A DNA stretch of 64,000 nucleotides from JAKVCB01 sp963578605 (GTDB lineage: Bacteria; Planctomycetota; Planctomycetia; Pirellulales; Lacipirellulaceae): assembly GCA_963578605.1 (NCBI GenBank), contig CAUZEA010000003.1:1-64000 (forward strand). The letters are read 5' to 3'. The notes under the pieces were generated by a model. That model saw only the letters and a list, made by a program, of their open reading frames with translations. It searched no databases and was not told the DNA's origin. This document shows, piece after piece, positions 35,653-44,633 of the stretch. Within the stretch, counting starts at the first letter, position 1. Every line of letters begins with the position of its first letter. A program made the position numbers and the translations under genes.

Positions 35653-36849
35653 ATGACATCGGTTGAAGAAGCCTTGCGGTTGGTCGCAAAACATGCCAAG
35701 CCGCTCGCTCCCCAGCGAGTCGACCTGGCAGACTCCCCCGGGTTAATCTTGGCCGAAGATGTCACGAGCGAGCTGAATTCGCCTCCCTACGACAAGGCTC
35801 AAATGGATGGCTATGCGGTCGCCAGTCATGACCAGCTTCGCCAGCGGCAGGTTATCGAAACCGTTGCGGCCGGAGATCTCCCGCGCCGCGCCGTGACCCC
35901 GGGTACGGCGGTTCGGATCATGACCGGCGCACCAATGCCCGAAGGAGCCAATGCCGTTGTCCCCTTCGAGAAAACGAAAAACGTGGGAGCCGATTTGATC
36001 GAGCTACCGCAAACTCCGATCCAACCCGGTGACCACGTGTTCGCACTGGGTGATTCGGTGCGGGCAGGTCAGACGATCATACGTCAGAGCACCATGCTCC
36101 GTCCCGTCGAGATCGGTATTCTGGCCGAAGCAGGCCGAAATCGGATCCAAGTCATCCCGCAACCCAAAGTGGCCATCCTCCCGACCGGCAACGAATTGGT
36201 CGCTGTGGGGAAAACGGTCGCGGCTGGACAAATTCGTAACAGCAATGGGCCATTGCTCACAGCTGCGGTTCAAGCTGCCGGTGGTGTACCAATCGATCTG
36301 GGGATCGGTCGCGACGACTCCGACGAGCTTCATCGGCTCATCTCGACCGGTCTTGAGTCCGATGTACTGCTCTTGTCGGGTGGCGTTTCCGCCGGTGACT
36401 TTGATTTGGTGCCAGACACTCTGTCAAAAATTGGTGTTCGGAACGTTTTTCACCGAATCTCCCTGCGACCTGGCAAACCCCTCTGGTTTGGTGTTTTGAC
36501 AAGCCCATCACGACAAACCCTTGTTTTTGGCTTGCCGGGCAACCCGGTGAGCAGTTTTGTTTGTTTCGAACTGTTTGTGCGTCCTGCCCTGCGTCAGCTG
36601 GCTGGACACGGTTTTTACGGCTTGCACCAGCAGGAAGCACGGCTCAGTGGCCCGCTATCTCACCGGGGTGGCCGGGCAACATTTCGGCCCGCACGATGGG
36701 AAAACCAGGACGATCCCGTCGTGAAAATCGTGCCGTGGCAAAATTCCGCCGACCTGGCGGCCCTGGCGGCCGCCAACTGCCTGGTTGTGCTGCCCGCTGA
36801 ACCCCTTCAACTCGACTCGGGAAGTGTTGTACCGATTCTCCTGATTTGA
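35653..36849 (+). CDS. moeA: Molybdopterin molybdenumtransferase MoeA
   Basis: A 398-residue protein that inserts molybdate into adenylated molybdopterin during Mo cofactor synthesis. Seen: LAEDVTSELNSPPYDKAQMDGYAV (the MoeA hallmark, in pieces), GTAVRIMTGAPMPEGANAVV, LPTGNELV, the MoCF-binding SGGVSAGDFDLV, PGKPLWFG and GLPGNPVSSFV. All key motifs are intact. ATG 35653 is chosen because the frame from the TTG at 35590 gives an odd N-terminus. The gene follows pabA directly on the same strand. No other Mo cofactor gene is in the window. Confidence 0.95.
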   Translation: MTSVEEALRLVAKHAKPLAPQRVDLADSPGLILAEDVTSELNSPPYDKAQMDGYAVASHDQLRQRQVIETVAAGDLPRRAVTPGTAVRIMTGAPMPEGANAVVPFEKTKNVGADLIELPQTPIQPGDHVFALGDSVRAGQTIIRQSTMLRPVEIGILAEAGRNRIQVIPQPKVAILPTGNELVAVGKTVAAGQIRNSNGPLLTAAVQAAGGVPIDLGIGRDDSDELHRLISTGLESDVLLLSGGVSAGDFDLVPDTLSKIGVRNVFHRISLRPGKPLWFGVLTSPSRQTLVFGLPGNPVSSFVCFELFVRPALRQLAGHGFYGLHQQEARLSGPLSHRGGRATFRPARWENQDDPVVKIVPWQNSADLAALAAANCLVVLPAEPLQLDSGSVVPILLI

Positions 36850-37355
36850 CCGGCCGGTTGCCATTCTGATAAGCGCCGTGCTGGTAAGCCAGGTGCTCCG
36901 GGCAGCTGGTCGCCGAGAACTCCCCAGCACTCCTCCGGCCAGAATCGCGCGGATCGGTCAAAAAAACCTGTCATTCTGCCCATTTAGCATCCGTCGGGGC
37001 CAATTGTTGCCAGCAAAATAGTTGCAAAATGAGTCATTCTTGATGAGAATAGAAGTGAAAGCCGGAACAGCTTCCAGTACGTCGGAACCCCGCCCATGGG
37101 AACGACAACAGCCGTCATGTGGGGCCCGATCACCTTTGGCCACACAAGGCACGTTGCAACAGTAACACCGCCAACCGTTCTGACCCCGCTTCGCTGAGCC
37201 AGTCTGTCTGAAACACCTGTTGTCAGACCGGCTGAATCGACGGAAACGTGTTTCGAGGCGTAACCACAGAACCTGGCGAGAAGTGTGCTAGGGGCAATGG
37301 CCCAGCGGTGAAACGTTCAGGTTTGTTTCGCCTACGGAACGCAGGAGAAGACCAC
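36850..37355. other. 506-bp intergenic region
   Basis: It lies between moeA and the large PEP-CTERM protein gene and must hold the promoter of the latter. GCGCCGTGCTGG and CCAGCACTCC around 36880-36940 could pair as a moeA terminator stem, but it is imperfect. No coding frame is supported. Confidence 0.35.
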
Positions 37356-39731
37356 ATGTGCCGTTCATCGCACGATCCTCACTCTGCCAGTCATATCGGC
37401 CCGCTTCAGCGACCCGTTTGCCGGATCGTTTGTTTTTTCGCTGTCTGTACCTTACTGCTGAGAACCGGGCAGGTCGCCAATTGCGATATCGATGTCTTTG
37501 GTGTGGTAACCCCCATCGATAGTCCGTTTACCGTCACTAATGAAGGGATCCCTACCGCTGGAAATTATATCGACTCCTTACGAACGGCTGCAGAGAATCC
37601 GCTCGTTACTTTTGAAGGTGTACTCGATGAACATGATTACTTCGATCTGGAAGATGATACCAACTCTGTCCCTGACATAATCGTAGGGGAATATGGCTAT
37701 GGGATAATTCAGGTAGTCTCGCCATCTCGCTTGAATTTTGGAAATTTGACGATTGGTTCAAATAGAAACAACTCCTATGGCAACGGAGTTGTAGAAATTT
37801 CGGGCCTGGGTGCCACCTACAATAGCGACTATGAAATTGTGGACCAATGGCTTGCCGCCATTGGAACCTCAGGCACGATTCGAAGCGGGCTGTCTGGCGC
37901 CGACACGGGATTTGACCTCATCGTCGGTGAAACGGGGACGGGCACGCTTTCGATTTCCTCAGGCGGCCGGGCCGAGATCCACGACTCGATTATTGTAGGC
38001 AACGACGTCGGCTCCTATGGAGAAATCACGGTTGACGGCTTCAGTTCTTATTTGAGTGGTGGTAGTTTTGCCAGCACTTTTTCTCATGAAGATCCCCGCA
38101 TCACGGTGATCGGTCGACAAGGTACCGGTGCACTCAACATCACCAATGGTGCCAAGGTATTCTCGGCAGCAACGTTTGACCTTTTAAACTCGGAAAAACA
38201 GGTCGGAGCGGTCGTCGGCAGCGATCCTTACTCCCTTAACGACGAGGAAGCACAGCCAGATCGTGGTGGTTCGGGGACCGTTTTGATCGATGGCGCCGGG
38301 TCCCTTTGGACTATTGGCACAGGCCTGCAGTTAGGTGGATTTTCTGACGTTAGTGATGACGGAGGTATCGCGGTCGTCGCCGGTATTAATGTACGCTATG
38401 GTGCCGACGTCGGTGATGCCACGGTCACCGTGACCAACGGTGGAAGGCTATCCATACTCAACCCCAGTTCTGGAAATGATGTTAACACCCAGTTGTTGAT
38501 TGGCCGGGCCGGTCGCCTGAAGCTCGACACAGGAGGGCAAGTCTATGTTGGCCTCTCTGACGATTCCGATGACGATGAAAATGTAATTCTGGTGAACGAC
38601 GGAGTCATTTCAGGAAGCGGACGCATTGATACCGGATTGTTCCACAATCGACATCTCGGTGAGATGCGGGTTGGCGAAGGAGATACACTGCTGATCAATT
38701 CGACCAGTATGCTGGAAGTTGTCTCCTCCAACATACAATTTGCGCCGCTGGTAAACTACGGTCTGATTGAAGTACATGATGGTGAAATTGAGCTGACTCG
38801 CGGGGAAGACGACATCGCTGACAGCGCCAACCCGATCTACCGGTCGTTTGGCAATCTGCGCCTGGAGAATTCCCAAGTAACCCAAGTCCCCTCCCGTGGT
38901 TTTGGGCAAATCGAAGCCCAGAATGCGACCCTTCGATTTCAGATGGGGGTGCGCAATCAGGGCCTGATCAATTTTATCGGTGGTACAAGTCGGGTTTACG
39001 GTGACATGACTAATGAAGTTGGAACCTCCGACATCGATGAAGGTCTTATTTCGATCGTGGGTGACGATACGTTTGTAGTATTCAATGGCGATCTGACAAA
39101 TTCCGGCAGCATTCAAGTGGGGCCCAACGCACTGGGCTTAACTACCAACGATTTCACCAACAGTGGCACACTGAGCCTCGTCCTGGGAGGTGGAGAATCG
39201 GGCAACGAATTCGGCAGCATTTCATCTTCGGGCGACATCGATTTGCAGGGTGGCACCCTGGAGGTAACCCTCAACCAATCCGGTGCAAATCCGATTGCAC
39301 CTCAGGTTGGCGACGAATACTTGATTATGAGAACTGGGGGAGAACTGTCCGGCGATTTTACCGAGTGGGACCTGCCCTTCCTCGGCCTAGAAAGCAGTTT
39401 AATTCCGATCGTTGACGTCGACTCCGATATCTATAAGCTCGTGGTTCAATCATCACTTATTGCCATCGGTGGAGATCTCAATGGTAATGGGATGGTCGAC
39501 TACGACGACATCATCATCTGGCAGGTTAATGCCGGGCACCCTGGTGGTTTGGGTGACATTAACATGGATGACATCGTCAACGGCCTTGATTTGCAGATTA
39601 TCCAAGTGCAATTCGGCGGTCCTGGAATGACGCTCGGCAGTGCGAGTGCTGTCGTACCCGAACCCGCCACCGCGGTGCTGGCCTGGTTGGCCCTGACCGG
39701 AGTACTCTGCTCAATTCGACGCAGTTGCTAG
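37356..39731 (+). CDS. Large secreted beta-repeat protein with dockerin-like segment and PEP-CTERM tail
   Basis: A 791-residue exported protein. It has a signal peptide-like N-terminus (residues 20-45), then about 600 residues of repeated beta units with the pattern 'GxTGTGTLxIxxGGxxxxxxxxxVGxxxGSxGxxxVxG', as in autotransporter-type passenger domains. Near residues 700-760 is a dockerin-like segment with two Ca-binding loops (DLNGNGMVDYDD and DINMDDIVNGLD). The end is a PEP-CTERM tail (VVPEP, hydrophobic helix, RRSC). So it is predicted to be sorted by exosortase and to hold Ca-dependent contacts. AGGAGAAG lies 7 bases before ATG 37356; the start at 37248 has none. Confidence 0.85.
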   Translation: MCRSSHDPHSASHIGPLQRPVCRIVCFFAVCTLLLRTGQVANCDIDVFGVVTPIDSPFTVTNEGIPTAGNYIDSLRTAAENPLVTFEGVLDEHDYFDLEDDTNSVPDIIVGEYGYGIIQVVSPSRLNFGNLTIGSNRNNSYGNGVVEISGLGATYNSDYEIVDQWLAAIGTSGTIRSGLSGADTGFDLIVGETGTGTLSISSGGRAEIHDSIIVGNDVGSYGEITVDGFSSYLSGGSFASTFSHEDPRITVIGRQGTGALNITNGAKVFSAATFDLLNSEKQVGAVVGSDPYSLNDEEAQPDRGGSGTVLIDGAGSLWTIGTGLQLGGFSDVSDDGGIAVVAGINVRYGADVGDATVTVTNGGRLSILNPSSGNDVNTQLLIGRAGRLKLDTGGQVYVGLSDDSDDDENVILVNDGVISGSGRIDTGLFHNRHLGEMRVGEGDTLLINSTSMLEVVSSNIQFAPLVNYGLIEVHDGEIELTRGEDDIADSANPIYRSFGNLRLENSQVTQVPSRGFGQIEAQNATLRFQMGVRNQGLINFIGGTSRVYGDMTNEVGTSDIDEGLISIVGDDTFVVFNGDLTNSGSIQVGPNALGLTTNDFTNSGTLSLVLGGGESGNEFGSISSSGDIDLQGGTLEVTLNQSGANPIAPQVGDEYLIMRTGGELSGDFTEWDLPFLGLESSLIPIVDVDSDIYKLVVQSSLIAIGGDLNGNGMVDYDDIIIWQVNAGHPGGLGDINMDDIVNGLDLQIIQVQFGGPGMTLGSASAVVPEPATAVLAWLALTGVLCSIRRSC

Positions 39732-39990
39732 CCAGAAGAATTGCGTGCTTTGGGCCGCAGATTGCCAGCAGTCGTCGACAAATGGCCACCAGGGCTTTCT
39801 GAAGGGTCCATGCTCAATGGGCTCTCACCCGACTGGCAGGTCGAGTCGAACCAAAGCCGTCGGCTCGCAATACCGCACCGCCACAATTTGCACACAAGTT
39901 GCCCCCGCGAATTTGACGACTATATCGATTGTAGGAGTCGGTATCGCGAGTCAACGCCGTTGGCTCACATTGTAGGCGGAGGAACAAGCT
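39732..39990. other. Intergenic, no gene supported
   Basis: Between the large PEP-CTERM protein and the secreted Pro-rich protein. The ribosome site GGAGGA before 39991 lies at its end. Frames in it are short and unsupported. Confidence 0.4.
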
Positions 39991-40695
39991 ATGCGTCAGT
40001 GGATAATCGGGTTGGGGTGGTGGTTGCTGTTCGGAGTTCTGTTTTCGGTTGCTCCCCGGGCTGTTGCCCAGCAACTCCCGCCAACTCCAACTACGGGACC
40101 GGCACTCAGTCTGACGCCCTCACCCACCTATCCCCAGACAGCGGTCCCCAAGGCAGATCGACTGCCCACGGCAGCAGCGCCGCCCACAGTGAATCCACCT
40201 CCAGCAGTCCAACTGACCGCGCCGGCTGAACGACCCACCGTGGCACGGATCCTCCAGGGAGTACCCCAACCGTTTGTCGGGCAAGCACGTCCGCCGATCG
40301 GATTTTTACGGAGCCCATCGGCTGCCAACACGATGGCAACGATGCCGCCACGTCCAACTTTCACAGGCCGTTCTATAGGAACCAGCCAACCGCAGGTAAA
40401 GCAAAAACCATTCTCTCACGTCGGGTATGCTCCGACGATCAGCCCCTATCTGCAACTTGGCCGGGACGATGAGGATGAACCAACGCCAAACTATTTCACG
40501 TTTGTGCGGCCGCAGCTCCATCAATATGAAATGAATCGTCGCCAGGAAGCCGAACTGCAACGCCTTGGACGTCAAGTTCGGCGGGTTACCAACATGGAGA
40601 CCCAAGGCTCTACCGACCAAGCCAAGCCCGCTACTGGCCACCGCTCGTACTTCATGAACACGGGGCAATTCTACAGCGGGTTCTCCAAGCCGTAA
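39991..40695 (+). CDS. Secreted Pro-rich protein carrying one copy of a 92-bp coding repeat
   Basis: A 234-residue protein with a signal peptide (residues 1-27, ending AVAQQ) and a GGAGGA ribosome site before ATG 39991. The next about 60 residues are rich in Pro, Thr and Ala. Residues 47-79 (PQTAVPKADRLPTAAAPP and onward) match an insertion in the neighbouring UppP. The C-terminal half has a charged helical stretch (NRRQEAELQRLGRQVRRV). No known domain. It converges with uppP across 13 bases. Confidence 0.7.
   Translation: MRQWIIGLGWWLLFGVLFSVAPRAVAQQLPPTPTTGPALSLTPSPTYPQTAVPKADRLPTAAAPPTVNPPPAVQLTAPAERPTVARILQGVPQPFVGQARPPIGFLRSPSAANTMATMPPRPTFTGRSIGTSQPQVKQKPFSHVGYAPTISPYLQLGRDDEDEPTPNYFTFVRPQLHQYEMNRRQEAELQRLGRQVRRVTNMETQGSTDQAKPATGHRSYFMNTGQFYSGFSKP
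40132..40223 (+). repeat. 92-bp inverted repeat, left copy (coding)
   Basis: This copy lies inside the secreted Pro-rich protein gene. Its reverse complement is found at 40866-40957 inside uppP with about 8 mismatches in 92 bases. Both copies are read in the same frame of their own gene, so both genes contain near-identical Pro/Ala-rich peptides. Confidence 0.93.
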
Positions 40696-40708
40696 CCAAC
40701 TGCACCGC

Positions 40709-41599
40709 TTAGTTCCACAATTGCCAGGCGACGACCGTCACCCCCAGCGGGATAAGGTACCAGGCGAAGAGTCCCAACCGACCCGCCTGAATCCAGCGGA
40801 CTAACCACCAGAGCGCAAGCCAACCGACTAACATCGCAATGAGGCCACCCACCACAAGCGTCAGGGGAGCGGTCGGTTGGGTTGCTGGAGGTGGATTCAC
40901 TGCGGGCGGCGCTGCTGCCGTGGGCAGTCGATCTGCCGTGGGGATCGCTGTTTGGGGAGATGTGGAATCGGTCACATCGGGATGTTGTGTTTGCCTGGCC
41001 AATTTGGTGACTTCGATCAAGCCCGCGCCACCAATGACTGGAATTGCCAACAAGAAGGCAAACGTAACCGCGCTCTGCCGATCGAGTCCTTCACGCAACC
41101 CAGCGGCAATCGTTGCTCCACTTCGCGAAATGCCAGGCAATACTGCCAAAGCTTGCATGAAACCGATGCGAACCGTCCTGGCGTAACTCAAATTGCGATA
41201 TGACGCGTCTCCCACCGGTTGCCGTGTCGCCCACAGCAAAATCAACGCTGTGACCGGAAACATCAAGCCAGCCAGGAGCGGGCTCTCCAGAAGGTTCTCC
41301 GCGAGTTCCTTCAAGGGTATCCCAATGACAGCAGCCGGTATCGTTCCCACAATCAATCTGGGAATCAGCTGCCGATCTTCCTTAAATAAGCGCCAGACTT
41401 TGTGAGAATAGAAAAGCAGAATCGACCCAAGAGTCCCTACATGCAAGACAATATTCACCTCAAGCAAATCGGGTGGGTGTGGAAATCCGAGGGACTCCAT
41501 AACGGCACTACCCACCACCAAATGTCCTGAGGAACTTACCGGCAGGAACTCGGTAAGCCCCTGCACAATTGCCAGGATGATAACCTGAAGGTAGTCCAC
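40709..41599 (-). CDS. uppP: Undecaprenyl-diphosphatase (UppP/BacA) with a Pro-rich loop insertion
   Basis: A 296-residue membrane enzyme that removes a phosphate from undecaprenyl diphosphate for lipid carrier recycling in peptidoglycan and O-antigen synthesis; it also gives bacitracin resistance. Both active-site motifs are seen: GLTEFLPVSSSGHL near residue 14 and LPGISRSGATIAAG near residue 154. About 8 hydrophobic segments can be traced. Residues about 212-245 (PQTAIPTADRLPTAAAPP and onward) are a Pro/Ala/Thr-rich loop not seen in the family and coded by the right copy of the inverted repeat. The reading frame is intact, so the enzyme may still work if the loop is tolerated. Confidence 0.93.
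   Translation of the reverse strand: MDYLQVIILAIVQGLTEFLPVSSSGHLVVGSAVMESLGFPHPPDLLEVNIVLHVGTLGSILLFYSHKVWRLFKEDRQLIPRLIVGTIPAAVIGIPLKELAENLLESPLLAGLMFPVTALILLWATRQPVGDASYRNLSYARTVRIGFMQALAVLPGISRSGATIAAGLREGLDRQSAVTFAFLLAIPVIGGAGLIEVTKLARQTQHPDVTDSTSPQTAIPTADRLPTAAAPPAVNPPPATQPTAPLTLVVGGLIAMLVGWLALWWLVRWIQAGRLGLFAWYLIPLGVTVVAWQLWN
40866..40957 (-). repeat. 92-bp inverted repeat, right copy (inside uppP)
   Basis: Reverse complement of 40132-40223 with about 8 mismatches. The two copies are 642 bases apart and lie in convergent genes. Most differences are single substitutions and no gap is needed. Confidence 0.93.
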
Positions 41600-41735
41600 G
41601 CGATTGCAACTCCGAAATTGGGGCAGACCGTGATACTATACGCGTATCGGTAGCAAGTGCCAGGGTGGGTTGCGGGTAGACATGCATCCCGCTGGCCTTC
41701 ACCACAAAGAGTCGTGACCCGACCACACGATCCAC

Positions 41736-42698
41736 ATGTTCCACTACAACAATGGGCTTTTTCTGACCGACGCACAACTGGCCGTTGATGTGCGCCGCCG
41801 GCAACCCCGGGCGTTCATCTCACATGCCCATGCCGACCATATTGCCCGACACGAATTGGCGTTGGCGACACGAGCTACCGCCCGGTTCTACCATCACCGT
41901 CTGGGAGACCAACACCGCGTACGGGAAATGGAATTTGGTCAACTGATCGAGTTTGGAGGTCTTCAGCTCAGCGTTTATCCGGCGGGTCATTGCTTGGGTT
42001 CGGCCATGTTGTTGGCCCGCAACGACCGGCAGTCGTTGCTTTACACGGGTGACTTTAAACTCGGCCCCTCGGCAACGTCCGAACCGGCTGAGGTCCCAAA
42101 AGCCGACATTTTGGTCATGGAGTCGACCTTTGGCAGCCCCAAATACCGATTACCACCACGTGAACATGCAATTGACCAATTGTTGGAAACGGTCACCTCC
42201 ACACTGGCTGAGGAGAAAACCCCCGTCATTCATGCTTATGCGCTCGGTAAGGCCCAGGAAGTGACCAAACTGCTTACCGACCATGGTTTCGCCGTGTTGC
42301 AACACCCGCTCATCTATGCAACCAGCCAAATCTACCTGGAACTAGGAGTCGACTTGGGAAACCTGGCTGAATATGTCGAAAAACCACTTGCTGGCCATGT
42401 CGTGGTCACTTTGCCCCGCAGTATGCGCAAGTTCCGCTTACCCGGGCTCGAGCGTACCCTTTCCATCGCAACGACCGGTTGGGCTGTCGACCCGAACACA
42501 AAATACCGCTGGGGTGTCGACGTGGCGATTCCGCTGAGCGACCATGCCGACTTCGACGAACTGGTCGAAACTGTCCGCCGCGTGGAACCCCGGGAGGTGA
42601 TCTGTACGCACGGGCCGACCGAGTTTGCCGACCATCTCTGCGATCTCGGCTTCAACGCCCGCCCGCTCAACCCTTCAAAACAGCAGAGGCTGTTTTGA
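41736..42698 (+). CDS. Metallo-beta-lactamase fold hydrolase, exonuclease/CPSF-like
   Basis: A 320-residue protein of the MBL superfamily. The metal-binding HAHADHIAR, the VYPAGHCLGSAMLL step, LYTGDFKLG (metal Asp) and a late SDHADFDEL with final THG near residue 295 are present, as in ligase-associated exonucleases and mRNA 3'-end processing factors of the CPSF73 branch. So it likely cuts RNA or DNA. No DNA ligase gene is adjacent to support the ligase-associated role. ATG 41736 is used. The gene runs into the cutA gene from the other direction. Confidence 0.8.
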   Translation: MFHYNNGLFLTDAQLAVDVRRRQPRAFISHAHADHIARHELALATRATARFYHHRLGDQHRVREMEFGQLIEFGGLQLSVYPAGHCLGSAMLLARNDRQSLLYTGDFKLGPSATSEPAEVPKADILVMESTFGSPKYRLPPREHAIDQLLETVTSTLAEEKTPVIHAYALGKAQEVTKLLTDHGFAVLQHPLIYATSQIYLELGVDLGNLAEYVEKPLAGHVVVTLPRSMRKFRLPGLERTLSIATTGWAVDPNTKYRWGVDVAIPLSDHADFDELVETVRRVEPREVICTHGPTEFADHLCDLGFNARPLNPSKQQRLF

Positions 42699-42757
42699 TC
42701 CTCCGGGCAGGCATGGCAATCCCGGAACTGGGCGGGTAATGAGCACGCCGAAGTCGC

Positions 42758-43090
42758 TCAAAGATCACCTTTCGTTTCGCTGCGAAGCCACTGGAGATAT
42801 GCCGGACTCGTCTCGATAATCGGCAAAACGACCACGGCTGGAACGTTGTAAGAATGAAGTTCTGTAATGACAGAGGTCACCGCGGCGGTGCGATCACTCC
42901 TCACCTTGGCCTCACAAACCCATTCCTGGGCACACTCCACAACGCTTTGCCAACGGTACGTGCTCTCGACTGGCCCGCTGACATGCACGCAGGCGGCCAG
43001 CCGCTGCTCGACGAGCGCAGCGGCAATCTTCTGCGCCTCGGCTTGTGTCTCTGTGGTAGTTGTAATCTGGCAAAACTCGCTCACAAGCAC
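42758..43090 (-). CDS. cutA: Divalent cation tolerance protein CutA
   Basis: A 110-residue protein of normal CutA length. It shows QITTTTETQAEAQKIAAALVEQRLAACV, the family signature, then STYRWQSVVECAQEWVCEAKVRSD, and a C-terminal HSYNVPAVVVLPI, all typical of this trimeric cytosolic protein (shown in parts). CutA was linked to copper and other metal tolerance; its direct activity is still debated. Convergent with the MBL hydrolase gene. The 190 bases upstream of it, up to the next gene, hold nothing clear. Confidence 0.94.
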   Translation of the reverse strand: MLVSEFCQITTTTETQAEAQKIAAALVEQRLAACVHVSGPVESTYRWQSVVECAQEWVCEAKVRSDRTAAVTSVITELHSYNVPAVVVLPIIETSPAYLQWLRSETKGDL

Positions 43091-43280
43091 AGTTTACCAC
43101 GATCGGGGTTTATCCGCAGTGCACAATCACCCAATCAACACCCTCCAGTATGACCCGTGCCGTACCTGAACGAGCCAATCCGCCATGCCCAGCAGTTCTC
43201 AGATTGCGCGATGGCAAGTGGTATCGCAAAGGTTGACCTTGATAGGCTTGCCGCGCGATTTGGATAGATCCCAAACGATT

Positions 43281-44171
43281 CTAACGAGGGGCTGGTTGAT
43301 TCTGGTTGGCCTGGCGGACGTTGTTTTCAACAATACGCTTCCAACCAAAAGGCGTACGCGGAGCCTGGAATAGATTCTTGATCTTCTGAAAGGGTGCGTT
43401 GATCGAAGCTTTTCCAAGATCGAAAATGTAAGTCTGCCGGCTTCCGTCAGGCATGTGCATCTCCATTGCACGTGGCAACATCGATGCCCGATCCAAACTC
43501 AACCGTACTTGGTCGTAATTAGCCTTGTCGGACTGAAATTTCGGAAAAGCAACCAGCCAAATCTGTGTCGTGTCGGGCTGGTCCTGAACCTTCAACCAAT
43601 AACGCTGTTTCAGCTTTTCCGCCTTGGCACCAAACAAAAATGGTAACGGCCCGTCGACAATCGCTTGGCCTTGCATATCCAGCGGAATCGGCCGCACCAT
43701 CAATTGTTTTTGATCATGGCGATACTCGTAGACGTTCTTGCCATCACAAACGTAATGCTCACCAACAATGTTGGGTTGCGGAACCCACTTCGCTTGCTGC
43801 GGTACCGCTGGTTGTCCCTGATTCCCCGCAGGTGGGTTTTCCAGACGAGACACCTGGGTGATTTGGAAGCTCGCCTTGTCGGGTTTCTGATAACTGACCT
43901 CGCCAAAATCCTTGCTGAAAGGAATCTGCATGCTCGGACCAAATACCGGGTTGTACTCCCACCGCTCAAAAGGACACCGATATGTCTCGATTTTTCCACT
44001 CTCGGTTTCCCAGCTCAGCAACAGCTGGTCTAAAAATGCGGTTTCAATCGGGTTCAGCTGGAAGGGCGATCTTGGCTGAACCGGTGGTTGCTGCTGGCCA
44101 GGCAAGGCCGATGTCAGCAGCAAAACAAGAAGCAACGAAGCTATGAACGACGAAAAGTGACCGTAGTGCAT
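43281..44171 (-). CDS. TIGR03009-type secreted protein of planctomycetes
   Basis: A 296-residue protein with a signal peptide (residues 1-25, ending ALPGQQ) and a TIGR03009-like body, a domain described mainly in planctomycetes. The middle reads YEYRHDQKQLMVRPIPLDM and continues to PLPFLFGAKAEKLKQRYWL, then WLVAFPKFQSDKANYDQVRLSLD (in parts). The fold is reminiscent of LolA-like lipoprotein carriers, so a periplasmic lipid- or protein-carrying role is possible (inference). ATG 44171 is used. A divergent secreted orphan gene starts at 44634. Confidence 0.8.
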   Translation of the reverse strand: MHYGHFSSFIASLLLVLLLTSALPGQQQPPVQPRSPFQLNPIETAFLDQLLLSWETESGKIETYRCPFERWEYNPVFGPSMQIPFSKDFGEVSYQKPDKASFQITQVSRLENPPAGNQGQPAVPQQAKWVPQPNIVGEHYVCDGKNVYEYRHDQKQLMVRPIPLDMQGQAIVDGPLPFLFGAKAEKLKQRYWLKVQDQPDTTQIWLVAFPKFQSDKANYDQVRLSLDRASMLPRAMEMHMPDGSRQTYIFDLGKASINAPFQKIKNLFQAPRTPFGWKRIVENNVRQANQNQPAPR

Positions 44172-44633
44172 CACGTGATTCTCTTGGTGGGATCTGGAGA
44201 AGACGAGGAGTTAGAACCCCGCCGGAAGGGCTGCGAACTATAGCAGCCAGCAGATCCCACACCTAGTCCGGTATCGCTTGAACCAAAGCGATTCTGACAA
44301 CCGGGCGCTGGAAGCTCGTGGAATGCTTGATTTAACAAGCACTCTCCAGAACTATCAGTGCTGGCACGTGGTTGACTCTGGCAATTCTGTGCCGCCGTCG
44401 GGAAACTCGCCCCCGGGCCACTATCGAACCCTTAGAACAGGTTGGCAGAACCCGGCTTTGAAACCGTCTCGTAAAAACCATCCCCGACACCAACCGCTGT
44501 TGACTCTCTGGTGAGCCGCGCGAGATCATCTGCACCCTGCCTGCCTGAGAACGAACCTGGCCGCGGTGGGTAATCGCCGCATCATCCCCCAGAAACTGGC
44601 AGGACCATACCGGTACGTCTTGGAGATTTTCAG
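44172..44633. other. Divergent promoter region
   Basis: A 462-base gap that must hold promoters for the TIGR03009-type gene and the secreted protein gene at 44634. I see no coding frame with a ribosome site and no palindromic operator that stands out. Confidence 0.4.

Noticed and set aside
36874..36950. Possible small structured RNA downstream of moeA
   Set aside because: It lacks the conserved core of bacterial SRP RNA and the pairing is imperfect; it does not look like any RNA family I know.
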